A stretch of 37,129 bases of DNA from Nocardia carnea (GTDB lineage Bacteria; Actinomycetota; Actinomycetes; Mycobacteriales; Mycobacteriaceae). Shown here one piece after another: positions 14,699-26,600 of the stretch (position 1 is its first letter; each line of letters starts with the position of its first letter). The translations under genes and the position numbers were made by a program. The notes beneath the pieces are model-generated. The model ran no database searches. It was not told the DNA's origin and worked only from the letters and a program-made list of their open reading frames with translations. The stretch is from positions 1-37,129 of the forward strand of contig NZ_JARWOV010000305.1 in assembly GCF_029868855.1 (NCBI RefSeq). The letters run 5' to 3'.

Positions 14699-17600
14699 GT
14701 GTTCGCGCAGTACGGGTCCGATCACCGCGAGGGATTGCGCCGTGGTCATCTCCGCGTGAGTGCATTCGATGTCGTGGGCTGTCACCGCTCCGGTGACGTA
14801 TTGCTGCCACGCGCCGGGGTGGCGGTCCGGTGCGGCCCGGTTCACCGGATCGGTGGCGGCGGCGAAGAACAGCAGGTCGCCGTCGAATACGCCGGGCCGG
14901 AACCCGTTGGCCTGCACCGTGCCGTCTGCGTAGCCGGCGTAGAGCCGTTCCAGATGTTCGAGGGTGAGCGCCGCGAACGGTCCCGGCCGCGAGCGCAGCA
15001 TTTCGGCGGCCTCGGCCAGGGTCGGCTCCGCGCCGTCGACCATGAGGTCGCCACCGAATTCGCCGAGGATCTCGGTGATCGTCGGCATCGCGTGTTCGGC
15101 CAGATCGTCGGAGAGCCGGTAGCTGTCCAGCATGGTCAACGAGGCGACTTCCTCGCCCTGTGCCTGCAGCCGGACAGCGATCTCGTGTGCGATGAGACCG
15201 CCCAGCGACCAGCCGAGCAGCTGGTAGGGCCCGTGCGGCTGCACCGACCGGATATGGGTCAGATAGTGCTCGGCGACCTCGGCGATCGACCCGAACCCGG
15301 GTTCGCCCGCCGCCTGCGGCGCCTGCAGTCCATATACCGGCTGATCGGCGGGCAGTTCGGCGAGCAGTCCGGCGTAGCACCAGGACAACCCGATGGCCGG
15401 ATGGATACAGAACAGCGGGGCACGGCCCGATCCGGAATCGGGTCGCAGCGGCAGCAGCGGTGCCAGCGCGAGATCCATCGCAGCGCTCGCGGTGCCGTCG
15501 CCGAGCCGGGCGGCCAGGGCAGCCGGGGTCGATTCACCGAACAGCAGTTGCATCGGCAGGTCGAGTCCGGCATCGCGCGCCTGGGCGACGACCTTCGTGG
15601 CGAGCAGGGAGTTGCCGCCCAATTCGAAGAATCCGTCCGCGGTGCCGACCCGTTCGACTTCGAGCACATCGGCGAAGATCTCGCACAGGTCGGCTTCGAT
15701 GGGGTTCGCGGGGGCCCGGTATCCCTCGACCGCGGAGAACACCGGCTCGGGCAAGGCCGCCCGATCGAGTTTGCCCACCGGGGTGAGCGGCAGCCGATCG
15801 ATCAGCATGATCGACTGCGGAACCATGTAGTTGGGTACGAATTCGGACAGGTGCGCGGTCAGTTCGGCCGCGGTGGTGCCCGGTGCGGCCTTCACATACG
15901 ACACCAGCGCGGTGGCACCCGCCGGGGTGCGATGCCCGGCGGTATACGAGAACTCCACCGCCGGATGCCGGCTCAGGGCGGCGTCTATTTCGCCCAGTTC
16001 GATCCGGAATCCGCGAATTTTCACCTGGTGGTCGGTCCGGCCGACGTACTCGATATCGCCGGGGCCGCCCTCGGCACCGGTCCGGATCCGGACCAGATCA
16101 CCGGTGCGGTACATCCGTTCGCCCGGCTTCCCGAAGGGGTTGGCGACGAACCGCTGCGCGGTGAGACCGGGGCGGTCGTGATAGCCGCGGGCCAGCGCGC
16201 CGCCGGCGAGATACAACTCACCGGTGACGCCGAGCGGGGCCGGTCGCAGCCGGGAATCCAGCACCATCGCGGCCACCCCGCGGATCGGTTCCCCGATCGG
16301 GATCGGACCCGCCGGCACCAGCGGTGCCGAAACCACCGTGACGATGGTGGTCTCGGTGGGACCGTAGACATTGTGCAGGTTACGGCCCGGCGCCCAGCGG
16401 GCCACGACCTCGGCCGGCAGCGCCTCACCGCCCACCAGCACATGCTGGAAATCGGTGATACCGGTCGGATCCACGGTGGCCAGGGCGGCCGTGGTGATGA
16501 AGGCATGGGTGATGCGTTCGGCGATCAGGACCCGGGCCAGTTCCGTTCCACCCACCACACCGGGCGGGGTCAGCACCAGGGTGGCGGCGCCGCCGAGGGC
16601 GAACAGCAGATCCAGCATGGCGGCGTCGAAACTCGGCGTCGCGAAATGCAGGATACGGCTGTCGGGCCGGACGTCGAACCGCTGCGCGGTTTCCGCCGCG
16701 AAGTTCGACAGACCCCGATGGGTGACGACCACGCCCTTCGGCGTACCGGTGGACCCGGAGGTGTAGATGACGTAGGCCGGGTTGTCCATCCGCAGCGGGC
16801 CGTTCCGTTCCGCGTCGGCGACCGGTGCGCTGGACGCGTCCAGCACCTCTTCCCGGAAATCGGGATCGTCGAGCGCCAGCCACTGGACTTCGCCCACGAG
16901 TTGCGGCCGATACTCGGCGAGTGTGAGCCCCAGTGCGGCACCGGAATCGGTGAGCATATGGCTGATCCGGGCAGCCGGATAGCCGGGGTCGACCGGAACG
17001 AATGCCGCACCGGTCTTGGTCACCGCCAGCACCGTCGCCACCGATTCCACGGTTCGCGGAATACCCAGCGCTACCAGCGTTTCCGGACCGACACCGTAAC
17101 CGATGAGAACCCGCGCCAGCCGGTTGCTCCAGCGGTCGAGAGCGTCGTAGGTGACCTCCACACCCGCCGCGGCCAGCGCGACCGCCCGCCGGTCGACCGA
17201 CGCCGCCGCCGCGAAGACCTCCGGCAGGGTGACGGGCTGGTCCGAATCGGCCCGGCACAGCGGGGCCAGCGCCGACCATTCCGCCGGTTCCAGCAACTCC
17301 AGATCGCCGATCACCACGGCCGGATCGGCCGCGATCGCGGCGAGCAGCCGGACGAGGCGGCGGCCGAGCCGGGCCGCGGTCGGTTCGTCGAACAGGTCCG
17401 CGCTGTAGTTGACCGCGACGGCTATACCGTCCGGTGACCGATCCTCGCCCCGGCATTCGGTGAGCGTGAACTGGAGATCGAATTTCGCGATACCCGCGTC
17501 GATATCCAACGCCTCGATACTCAGGCCCGGCAGCTCGAGTGCGCGCACCGGCTCGTCGCGGACCGACAACATCACCTGGAAAAGCGGGTGATGCGATTGC

Positions 17601-20600
17601 GACCGCACCGGATTCAGTACCTCGACGAGCCGTTCGAACGGCAACTCGGCGTGCGCGAAGGCGTCGAGATCGGCTTCCCGCACCGTATCGAGCAGTTCGG
17701 TGAACTGCCGGCCGGAATCGACCGGGGTCCGCAACACCAGGGTGTTGACGAACATACCGATCATCCGGTCGAGCTCGGGACGACCGCGGCCCGCGACCGG
17801 AGTACCGACGGCGATATCGCCGGAGCCGGTGAGGCGGTGCAGCAGGACCGCCAGTGCGGCGTGCAGCACCATGAACACGCTCACGTTGTGGCGGGCCGCG
17901 AGTTCGCGCAGGTCCCGGTGGGCACGGGCGTCGAGCCGTTCCTCCACGGTGCCGCCGCGGTAGGACGGAACCGGCGGACGGGGCCGGTCGGCGGGTACGG
18001 CGAGGAGTTCGGGCAGCCCGTCGAGCGCATCGCGCCAGTACGCGAGCTGACCGGTGATCACCGAGTTCGGGTCGTCCTCGGCACCGAGCAGTTCCCGCTG
18101 CCACAGCGTGTAGTCGATGTACTGCAGCGCCTCGGTATCGGGACGCGGCTCGGCACCGAGGCGCACCGTCCGGTACGCCTCCGCCACATCGGCGGCCAGC
18201 GGTTCCAGCGACCAGCCGTCCATCGCGATGTGATGTACGACGAGAACCAGGATGTGATCGTCCGGCGCGACGACGAACAGTCCTGCCCGCAAGGGGATCT
18301 GGGTGGACAGGTCGAAGCCCGGAGCGATGAATCGCTCGACAGCGGGACGCGGGTCGCCTTCGGTTGCCGGGGTCTGCAGTTCGACCGCGGCGCCGGGGAG
18401 CTCGCGGACCAGCTGGACAGGTTCCCCGTCGATCTCCGGGAACACCGTGCGCAAGGTTTCGTGCTGCTGCTGCACCGTGTGCAGGGCGGTCGCCAGGGCT
18501 GTCCGGTCGAGCGGACCGCGCAATCGCAGCACCACCGGAACGTTGTACGCACCGGGGGTTGCCGCCGGATCGGAACCACCGAACCGGTTGAGGAACCACA
18601 GCCGCTGCTGGGCCGCGGACAGCGGAATCCGTGCCGGGCGCTCCCGGCGTTGCAGCGCGGGTCCGCTCTCGCCGGCGTTCTCGCCGTCGAGCCGGGCCGC
18701 CAATTCCGCGACGGTGGGCGCGGTGAATACCGAACGCACCGCCAGCCGCACCCCCGTGGCCGCCTCCAGCCGCCCCACCAGCTGGGTCGCCAGCAGTGAG
18801 TTGCCGCCGATCTCGAAGAAATTATCGCCGGTATCGGTGACGGGGGCGTCCACGAGTTCGCCCATGACGTCAGCGACCAAGCGTTCGGTGGCGGTCTGCG
18901 GGGCCCGCCCGGCGGATCCGGTGGGCAGTGCCTGCGGTTCGGGCAGCGCGGCGATATCCAGTTTGCCGACCGGGGTCAGCGGGATCTCGTCCAGCAGGGT
19001 GAACGCGGTCGGCACCATATGCCGGGGCAGCCGCTGCGCCAGATATTCGCGCAATTCCTCGGGTTCGGGCCGATGTCCGGTATCGGCCGGATGCACATAG
19101 GCCACCAGTCGATCCACCCCGGCCACCCGGCGCACCTCGGTATGGGCGAAATGCACGGCCGGATGGGCGGCGAGCGCGCCGGTGATCTCACCGAGCTCGA
19201 TCCGGAACCCACGCATCTTCACCTGGTTGTCGCTGCGGCCCAGATAACGCAGGTCACCATCGGTGGTCCAGCGGACCACATCACCGGTGCGGTACATCCG
19301 GGCCCCGGCGGGCCCGTACGGGTCGGCGACGAACCGTGCCGCGGTGAGGCCGAACCGTTCGTGATAGCCCTGGGCCAGCCCGGGTCCGCCGATATACAGC
19401 TCACCGGGGACACCGGTGGGCACAGGACGCAGGCGTTCGTCGAGGACCACCGCCCGTACCCCGCGGATCAGCGAGGCCAGGCCGGCGGGACGTTCCGGCG
19501 CCACCGGGGTCACCGAGACCACGACGGTGGTTTCGGTGGGCCCGTAGGCGTTGAACATCCGCCGGCCCGGCGCCCAGCGCGCCACCAGTTCGGGGCCGAC
19601 GTGTTCGCCGCCCACCATCAGGCCGCGCAGCCGCGGCAGCGGCCACCGGTCCGGGTCGATGGTGGCGAGCGCGGCCGGGGTGATGAAGGTATGCGTCACC
19701 TCGGCGCGGGTCATGAGTTCGGCCAGTTCGTCGCCGCCGTACACCTCGGGCGGGACGATCACCATGGCGGCACCGGGACCGATGGCGAGCAGCAGGTCCA
19801 GGACCGCGGCGTCGAAACTCGGCGACGAGAAATGCAGCGTTCGCGCGCCCGGGTGGATGGCCAGCCGGTCCCGGAACTCGTCGGCGAGATCGGCGAGCGA
19901 GCCGTGGGTGGCGGTGACGCCCTTGGGTTTACCCGTGGACCCGGAGGTGTAGATCAGGTAGGCCGGATCGGTGACCCGCACCGGGCGGACCCGGTCGGCA
20001 TCGGTGACCGGATCGGCCGGGACGCCGGTTTCCCGCCGCCCGGCCGGAGTGTCGAGCAGCAGCCAATCGATATGGTCGCCACCCGCGGCGCGCAGTGTCT
20101 CCGCATGCCCCGCGCGGCTGATACCGACGGTGCAGCCGGAATCGGCGAGCATATGCGCGACCCGTTCGACGGGATAGTTCGGATCCACCGGAACGAACGC
20201 GGCCCCGGATTTGGCGATCGCCAGCATGGCGGTGACCGAATCGGCGGACCGGGTGAGCCCCAGCGCGACCCGGTCGCCCGCACCCAGGCCACGCCGGATC
20301 AGCGCCCGCGCCAGCCGGTTGGCCCGGCGGTCCAGTTCGGCGTACGTGAGTACGGTGTCCTCGGCGAAGAGCGCCGGGCGGGCGCTGTGGGCGAGGACGG
20401 TCGAGGCGAACAGACCCGCCAAGGTGCGCGGGATCCCGGGCACGGGACCGCGTGCGGGGCTGTGGGTGGCGCGTTCGGAATCGGTGCGCGTATCGATATC
20501 GCCCACCGCGATATCGGGTCGTGCGGCCACGGCCGCCAGCACACGCAGGAACCGATCGGCCAGGGTGTGCACCGTGGCCGCATCGAACAGTTCGTCGGCG

Positions 20601-23600
20601 TAGACGAATTCGAGTTCACCGGCTTCCAGATCGCCGGCCTTGAGTTCGAGGTCGAATTTGGCGCGGGCGATATCGAGCGCCGCCGCGTCCACCGCAAGAC
20701 CGGGCAGCTCCAGCGTCGGCACCGGGGTGTCCTGCACGGTCAGCGCGACCTGGAACAGCGGATGCCGGCCGGTGGCGCGCGGATCGTTGCCCAGCGCCGA
20801 AACCACCTGTTCGAAGGGGATATCGGCGTGGGCGAGGGCGGCGAGTTCGGTATCCCGGTCGGCCCGCAGCAAATCGGTGAACGATCCGGCCGGGTCGACG
20901 TCGGAACGCAACACCAGGGTGTTGACGAACATGCCGACCAGCTCGTCGAGCCGCCGATCGGTACGCCCGGCGACCGGGGTGCCGATGGCGATATCGCGGC
21001 CACCGGTCACCGAACGCAGCAGCACGGCGAGCGCCGACCGCAGCAGCATGAACGGGCTCACGCCCTGGGTGCGGGCGAGTTCGGCGAGTGCCTGCCGCAT
21101 CGGTGCCGGGATCGTGTATCGCACCGTGCCCGCGGTCTGCTGTGGTTCGGCCGGACGAGGCCGGTCGTAGGGCAGGGGCAGTTCCTCGGGCAGTCCGGCG
21201 AGCCGATCACGCCAGTAGCCGAGTTGCCGGGCGGCGAGGCTGTCCGGATCGGTTGCGGCACCGAGATGTTCCCGCTGCCACAGGCCGAAGTCGGCGTACT
21301 GCACCTCGAGCGGGCGCCACTCGGGCCCGGCGCCGGCAGAACGGGCCTGGTAGGCGAGGGCGAGGTCGCGGGTGAGCGGTCCCAGCGACCAGCCGTCGGC
21401 GGCGATATGGTGCACCACCACTCCCAGCCGGTACCGGTTCGCACCGATCCGCAGCAGAGTCGCGCGCAGCGGGGCACCGGTGGTGAGATCGAAACCGGTG
21501 GTCGCCGCCTCGTGCAGGGCCGCGGTGGCACCGGCCGGATCGGTATCCCGGACTTCCAGGGTGGGCAGCGCCCAGGTGACCGGCAGGATCCGCTGCTGGG
21601 CACCGTTTCCGTCATCGGGGTAGGCGGTGCGCAACACCTCGTGCCGCTCGACGATATCGCCGAACGCCGAACGCAACGCCGCCACATCGAGGGCGCCGTG
21701 GATATCGAGTACGAAGGCGATGTTGTAGGCGCTGGATTCGGGGGCGAAGCGATTGAGGAACCACAGCCGCTGCTGTGGCAGCGACAGCGGAAGGCGTTCG
21801 GGCCGCGGATCGCGGGCGGTCAGCGGGACGCGGACCGTCACCGGAGTGCGGGTGACGTGTTCGGCCAGGGCGGCCACGGTCGGGGCATCGAAAATGGTCC
21901 GCACCGGCAGATCCACCCCGAAACGGTCGTACAGACCGCCCACCAGCCGGGTGGCCAGCAGTGAATTGCCGCCGAGATCGAAGAAACCGTCGTCCACGCC
22001 GGTGACCTCCCGGCCCAGCACTTCGGCGAACACCTCGGCAACCCGCCGCTCGATATCGGTTGCCGGCGGCCGTGAGGTCGCGGTGGGACCGGCGAAGACC
22101 GGTTCCGGCAGCGCCTTGCGGTCGAGCTTGCCCGAAGGGGCGGTGGGGAATTCCGGCAGCACAGTGACGGCATCGGGGACCATATAGCCGGGCAACCGGC
22201 CGCGCACCGTCGCCCGCACCCCGGCCGGGTCGATGCCTGAATCCGCGACGATATAGGCCGCGAGACGTTGCCGCCCCTGCGGATCCGTATGCACCACGGT
22301 CAGCGCGCGGCGCACCCCGGGGTGGGTACGCAGGACGTGGTCGATCTCGGACAGTTCGATCCGGAAGCCACGCAGTTTCACCTGATCGTCCGCGCGGCCC
22401 AGGAACCGCAGCCGGCCGGAGCGGTCGGCCACGACCAGATCACCGGTGCGGTACATCCGTTCGCCGCGGCGGCCGTAGGGGTTGGCCGGGAAGCGGGCGG
22501 CGGTGAGCGCGTACCGCCCGTGATATCCGCGGGCCACACCAGGGCCGGACAGATACAGCTCGCCGGGGGTGCCGGGAGGTACCGGACGCAATCGGGAATC
22601 GAGGACGAAAAGCCGCATACCGCGTACCGGATGGCCGAGCGGTACCGGACGGTCCGGACGCATGGGGCCGGACATGGTGGCGGCGACGGTGGCCTCGGAC
22701 GGACCGTACATATTGTGCATGCGGTACCGGTCGGCCCAGGTGGCCACCAATTCGGGCCCGCAGGCCTCGCCGCCCACCATGACCGTCTGCAGCCGGTCCA
22801 GACCGGCCGGATCGACGGTGGCCAGCGCGGCGGGCGTGACGAACGCATGGGTGACCCGTTCGACCTGCAGGAAGCCGGCGAGTTCGCTACCGCCGTAGAT
22901 CTCCGGGGGCGCGATCACGACGGTCGCCCCGCAGGCGAAGCCGAGCAGCAGTTCCAGCACCGACGCGTCGAAACTGGGTGAGGAGAAATGAAGTGTGCGT
23001 GCGGCCGGGGTGACCCCGAACAGGTAGCACTGTTCCGCGGCGAACGAGGCCAGCCCGCCATGGGTGACGACCACGGCCTTCGGCGTGCCGGTGGATCCGG
23101 AGGTGTAGATCAGGTAGGCCGGGTGGATGGTACGCACCGGCCGGATCCGGTCCGCGTCCGTCACCGGCGCGGACGACACTGTGGCGCAGGCGGATTCCAG
23201 GTGCGGATCGCCGAGCACCAACCACTTCCGGACGGCGCCGGACCGCTGCGACACCACGTCGAGCTGTTCCGGGCCGGTGACCCCCAGCAGCGCACCGGAA
23301 TCGGTGAGCATATGCGCGATCCGGTCGCGCGGGTATCCCGGATCGACCGGCACATACGCCGCGCCGGTTTTGGCGACCGCCCAGATCGCGGTGATCGCGT
23401 CCAGCCCCCGGGGCAGTGCGAGGGCGACGACGGTTTCCGGGCCCGCCCCCTGCTCGATCAGCAACCGGGCCAGGCGATTCGCCCGCTCGTCCAGCTCCCG
23501 GTAGGTGGTATCGCGGCCGCGGAAGCGCACCGCGACACCGTCCGGGTCACGGACCGCGGACCGGCCGAGAAGTTCGGCCAGCGAAACCGGCGGTTCCGCC

Positions 23601-26600
23601 GGACCACCGGCCAGCGGTACGAGATTGCCGTATTCGCGCCGGTCCAGGACATCGATATCGCCGACCGGCCGCCGCGGCGCGGCCACCGCGGCATCGAGTA
23701 CCGCGACGAACCGCCGTGCGATCGACTGCACGGTCCGCTCGTCGAACACATCGGTGGCGTAGCCGATTTCGGCGTGCAGCTCACCACCGGAGTTGTCGTC
23801 GTGTACCTCCAGCTGGAGGTCGAATTTCGCGATATCTGCGTCCAGCGCCAGGATCTCGGTGCGCACCCCGGGCAGGTTCAGATCGTATTCACCGGCATTG
23901 TCGTAGGACAGCATCACCTGGAACAGCGGATGGCGCGCGCCGGAACGCTCCGGATTCACCACCTCCACCAGCCGCTCGAACGGCACATCGGCGTTGGCGA
24001 AGGCATTGAGATCGGTTTCCCGCACGATATCGAGCATCCGGTCGAAATCGGCGGCAGGGTCGACCTCGGTACGCAGGACCAGGGTGTTGACGAACATCCC
24101 GACCAGCTCGTCCAGCGCGGGATCGCTGCGGCCCGCTATCGGCGTGCCGATGACGATATCGGTACTGCCGCAGATCCGGGACAGCAGTGCCGCCAATGCG
24201 GCATGAACCACCATGAACATGCTCGCACCGCGGGTGGCCGCCAGCTCCGCTGCCGCGCGGCGGGTACCGGCCGGGATGGTGAACGCGACCCGGCCGCCCT
24301 CCGTGGATCGGTACGCCGGCCGCGGCCGGTCGAGCGGGAGGTCGAGTTGATCCGGCAGGCCGGCGAGTTCGGCGCGCCAGTGGGTGATCTGGCGGCTCAG
24401 GGCGCTGGCCGGATCGGATTCCTCGCCGAGCAGCTCCCGCTGCCACAGCGCGAAATCGGCGTATTGCACCGGCAGCGGGGTCCAACCGGGCTCCCGGCCC
24501 GCGGCGCGGGCGGTGACCGCCACGGTGAGGTCGCGGACCAGTGGCGCCACCGACCAGCCGTCGCCGCAAATATGGTGCAGCACCAGCACCAGCACATGGC
24601 AGTCGGTGTCGACGGAATACAGCCCGACCCGGAACGGGAACTCCGTGCGCAGGTCGAAGGGCCGCGTGACGAATTCGGCGGCCAGTTCCCGGACTCCGCC
24701 GGCGGCGACCTCCACCGGCTCGAGCGTCAGCGGTACCTCCGCCAGCGCGTGCACCAGCTGCTGCGGGCCCGCACCCAGGTCGGGGAAGGTGGTGCGCAGG
24801 CTTTCGTGCCGCTCGAGCACATCACGCAGACCGGCGCGCAGCACATCGATATCGAGGTTGCCGTCCAGCTGCACGGCCAGCGGCATGTTGTAGGCGGCGG
24901 CGTGTTCGGCGAACCGGTTGAGAATCCACAGCCGCTGCTGCGCCGGGGAGAGCGGAATGCGTTCGGGGCGGTGCACCGGAACGAGTCGCGGGGAGGTGAG
25001 ATCCGGTTCGCGCACGGTGAACCGTTCGGTGAGCGCGGCGATACTGCCGGCTTCGAACAGGTCGCGAATCGTCAGGGCGGTCCCCAGCGCGGTATTGATC
25101 CGCGCGACCGCCCGCGCGGCCACCAGCGAATTACCGCCCAGTTCGAAGAAACCGTCCTCGATACCGACCTCCGGTACACCGAGCAGTTCGGCGAAGGTCG
25201 CGGCCAGTACCTCTTCGACCTCCGTGCGCGGCGCGGTCCGCACGCGGTCGCCGGTGGGTCCGGGCGCCGGCAGTGCGGACCGATCGATCTTGCCGTTGCT
25301 GTTGAGCGGTAGTTCGGGTAGCGGGGTCACCGTCGCGGGCACCATATATCCCGGTAGCGTGCGCGCCAGCCGGGCCCGCAGCTCCGCGGTATCGAGCGTC
25401 TCGTCACCGCGGACCACCACATAGGCGGCCAGCTGATCGCCCGCCGGGGTCGCGTGGGTGATGCAGACCGCGCGCGCGATCCGCTCGTCGTCCAGCAGCG
25501 CCGCCTCGATTTCGCCGAGCTCGATCCGCAGACCCCGGATCTTCACCTGGAAATCGGTGCGCCCCAGGTATTCCAGGACGCCGCGGCGCGTATCCGCCTC
25601 CGCGAGCTGCCAGCGTGCCAGATCTCCGGTCCGGTACATCCGCTCCCCGGCATGGAAGGGGTCGGCGACGAACCGTTCGGCGGTCAGCGGGGCCTGCCCG
25701 AGATACCCGCGGGCCAGCTGCACACCGGACAGATACAGTTCGCCCACCGCACCGGGAGCGACCGGGCGCAACGCCTGGTCGAGCACATAGGTCCGGGTGT
25801 TCCACACCGGTGAACCGATCGGGACGACGTCCGGATCCGGCGGGCACTCCCAGTAGGTCACGTCGACCGCGGCCTCCGTGGGACCGTACAGGTTGTGCAG
25901 CTGCGGGCCGGGCAACGCCGCCCGGAAGTCACGAACGGTCGCGGGCGGCAACGCCTCCCCGCTGCAGAAGACACGGCGCAGCGTGCCACAGTCGCCAACC
26001 TCGGTATCGGTGACGAAGACCGAGAGCATGGACGGTACGAAATGTGCCGTGGTGACCTGTTCGTCGCGGATGAGCCGGGCCAGATAGGCGGGATCCCGGT
26101 GACCGTCCGGCCGGGCCACCACCAGCCGGGCTCCGGTCTGCAAAGGCCAGAAGAACTCCCAGACCGAGACGTCGAAGGTCGCCGGGGTCTTCTGCAGCAC
26201 CGTATCGGTGTGATCGAGCGGGTATTCGTGCTGCATCCAGCGCAACCGGTTCACGATCGCGCGGTGGGTGACGCCGACGCCTTTCGGGGTCCCGGTCGAC
26301 CCGGAGGTGTAGAGCAGATAGGCGAGATGATCGCCGCGCAGCGGTACGGTCCGGTCGCTGTCGGTGATCGGCGCCGGGTCCCGCTCGGACAGGTCGACCG
26401 TATCGACGGTGATCGCCGCGATGATGCCGGGCAGGGCGAGGCCGTCGCGGGCCGCGGCCAGCAGCGCGACGGGCCGGGCCCGATGGACGATCTTTTCCAG
26501 CCGCTGGACCGGATGTTCGGGGTCCAACGGCAGGTAGGCAGCGCCCGACTTGATCACGGCATACATCGCGACCACCAGGTCGAGACTGCGGCGCAGGCAC

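Noticed and set aside
14619..15380. Upstream extension of the DrrA-like ATPase frame
   Set aside because: The extra 254 residues overlap the NRPS thioesterase and are Arg-rich noise. The GTG at 14618 has AAGGAG and begins the family match.
14687..17437. Plus-strand open frame of 916 codons inside the NRPS region
   Set aside because: It is an antisense shadow of the NRPS. High GC keeps opposite frames open; composition is Gly/Arg/Gln-rich with no domains. The same applies to the plus frames at 19019-21964, 22988-25312 and 25895-29002.
16740..26320. Repeated segments such as those encoding YTSGSTG motifs, considered as mobile repeats
   Set aside because: They are the conserved A3 cores of the four adenylation domains and not insertion elements.
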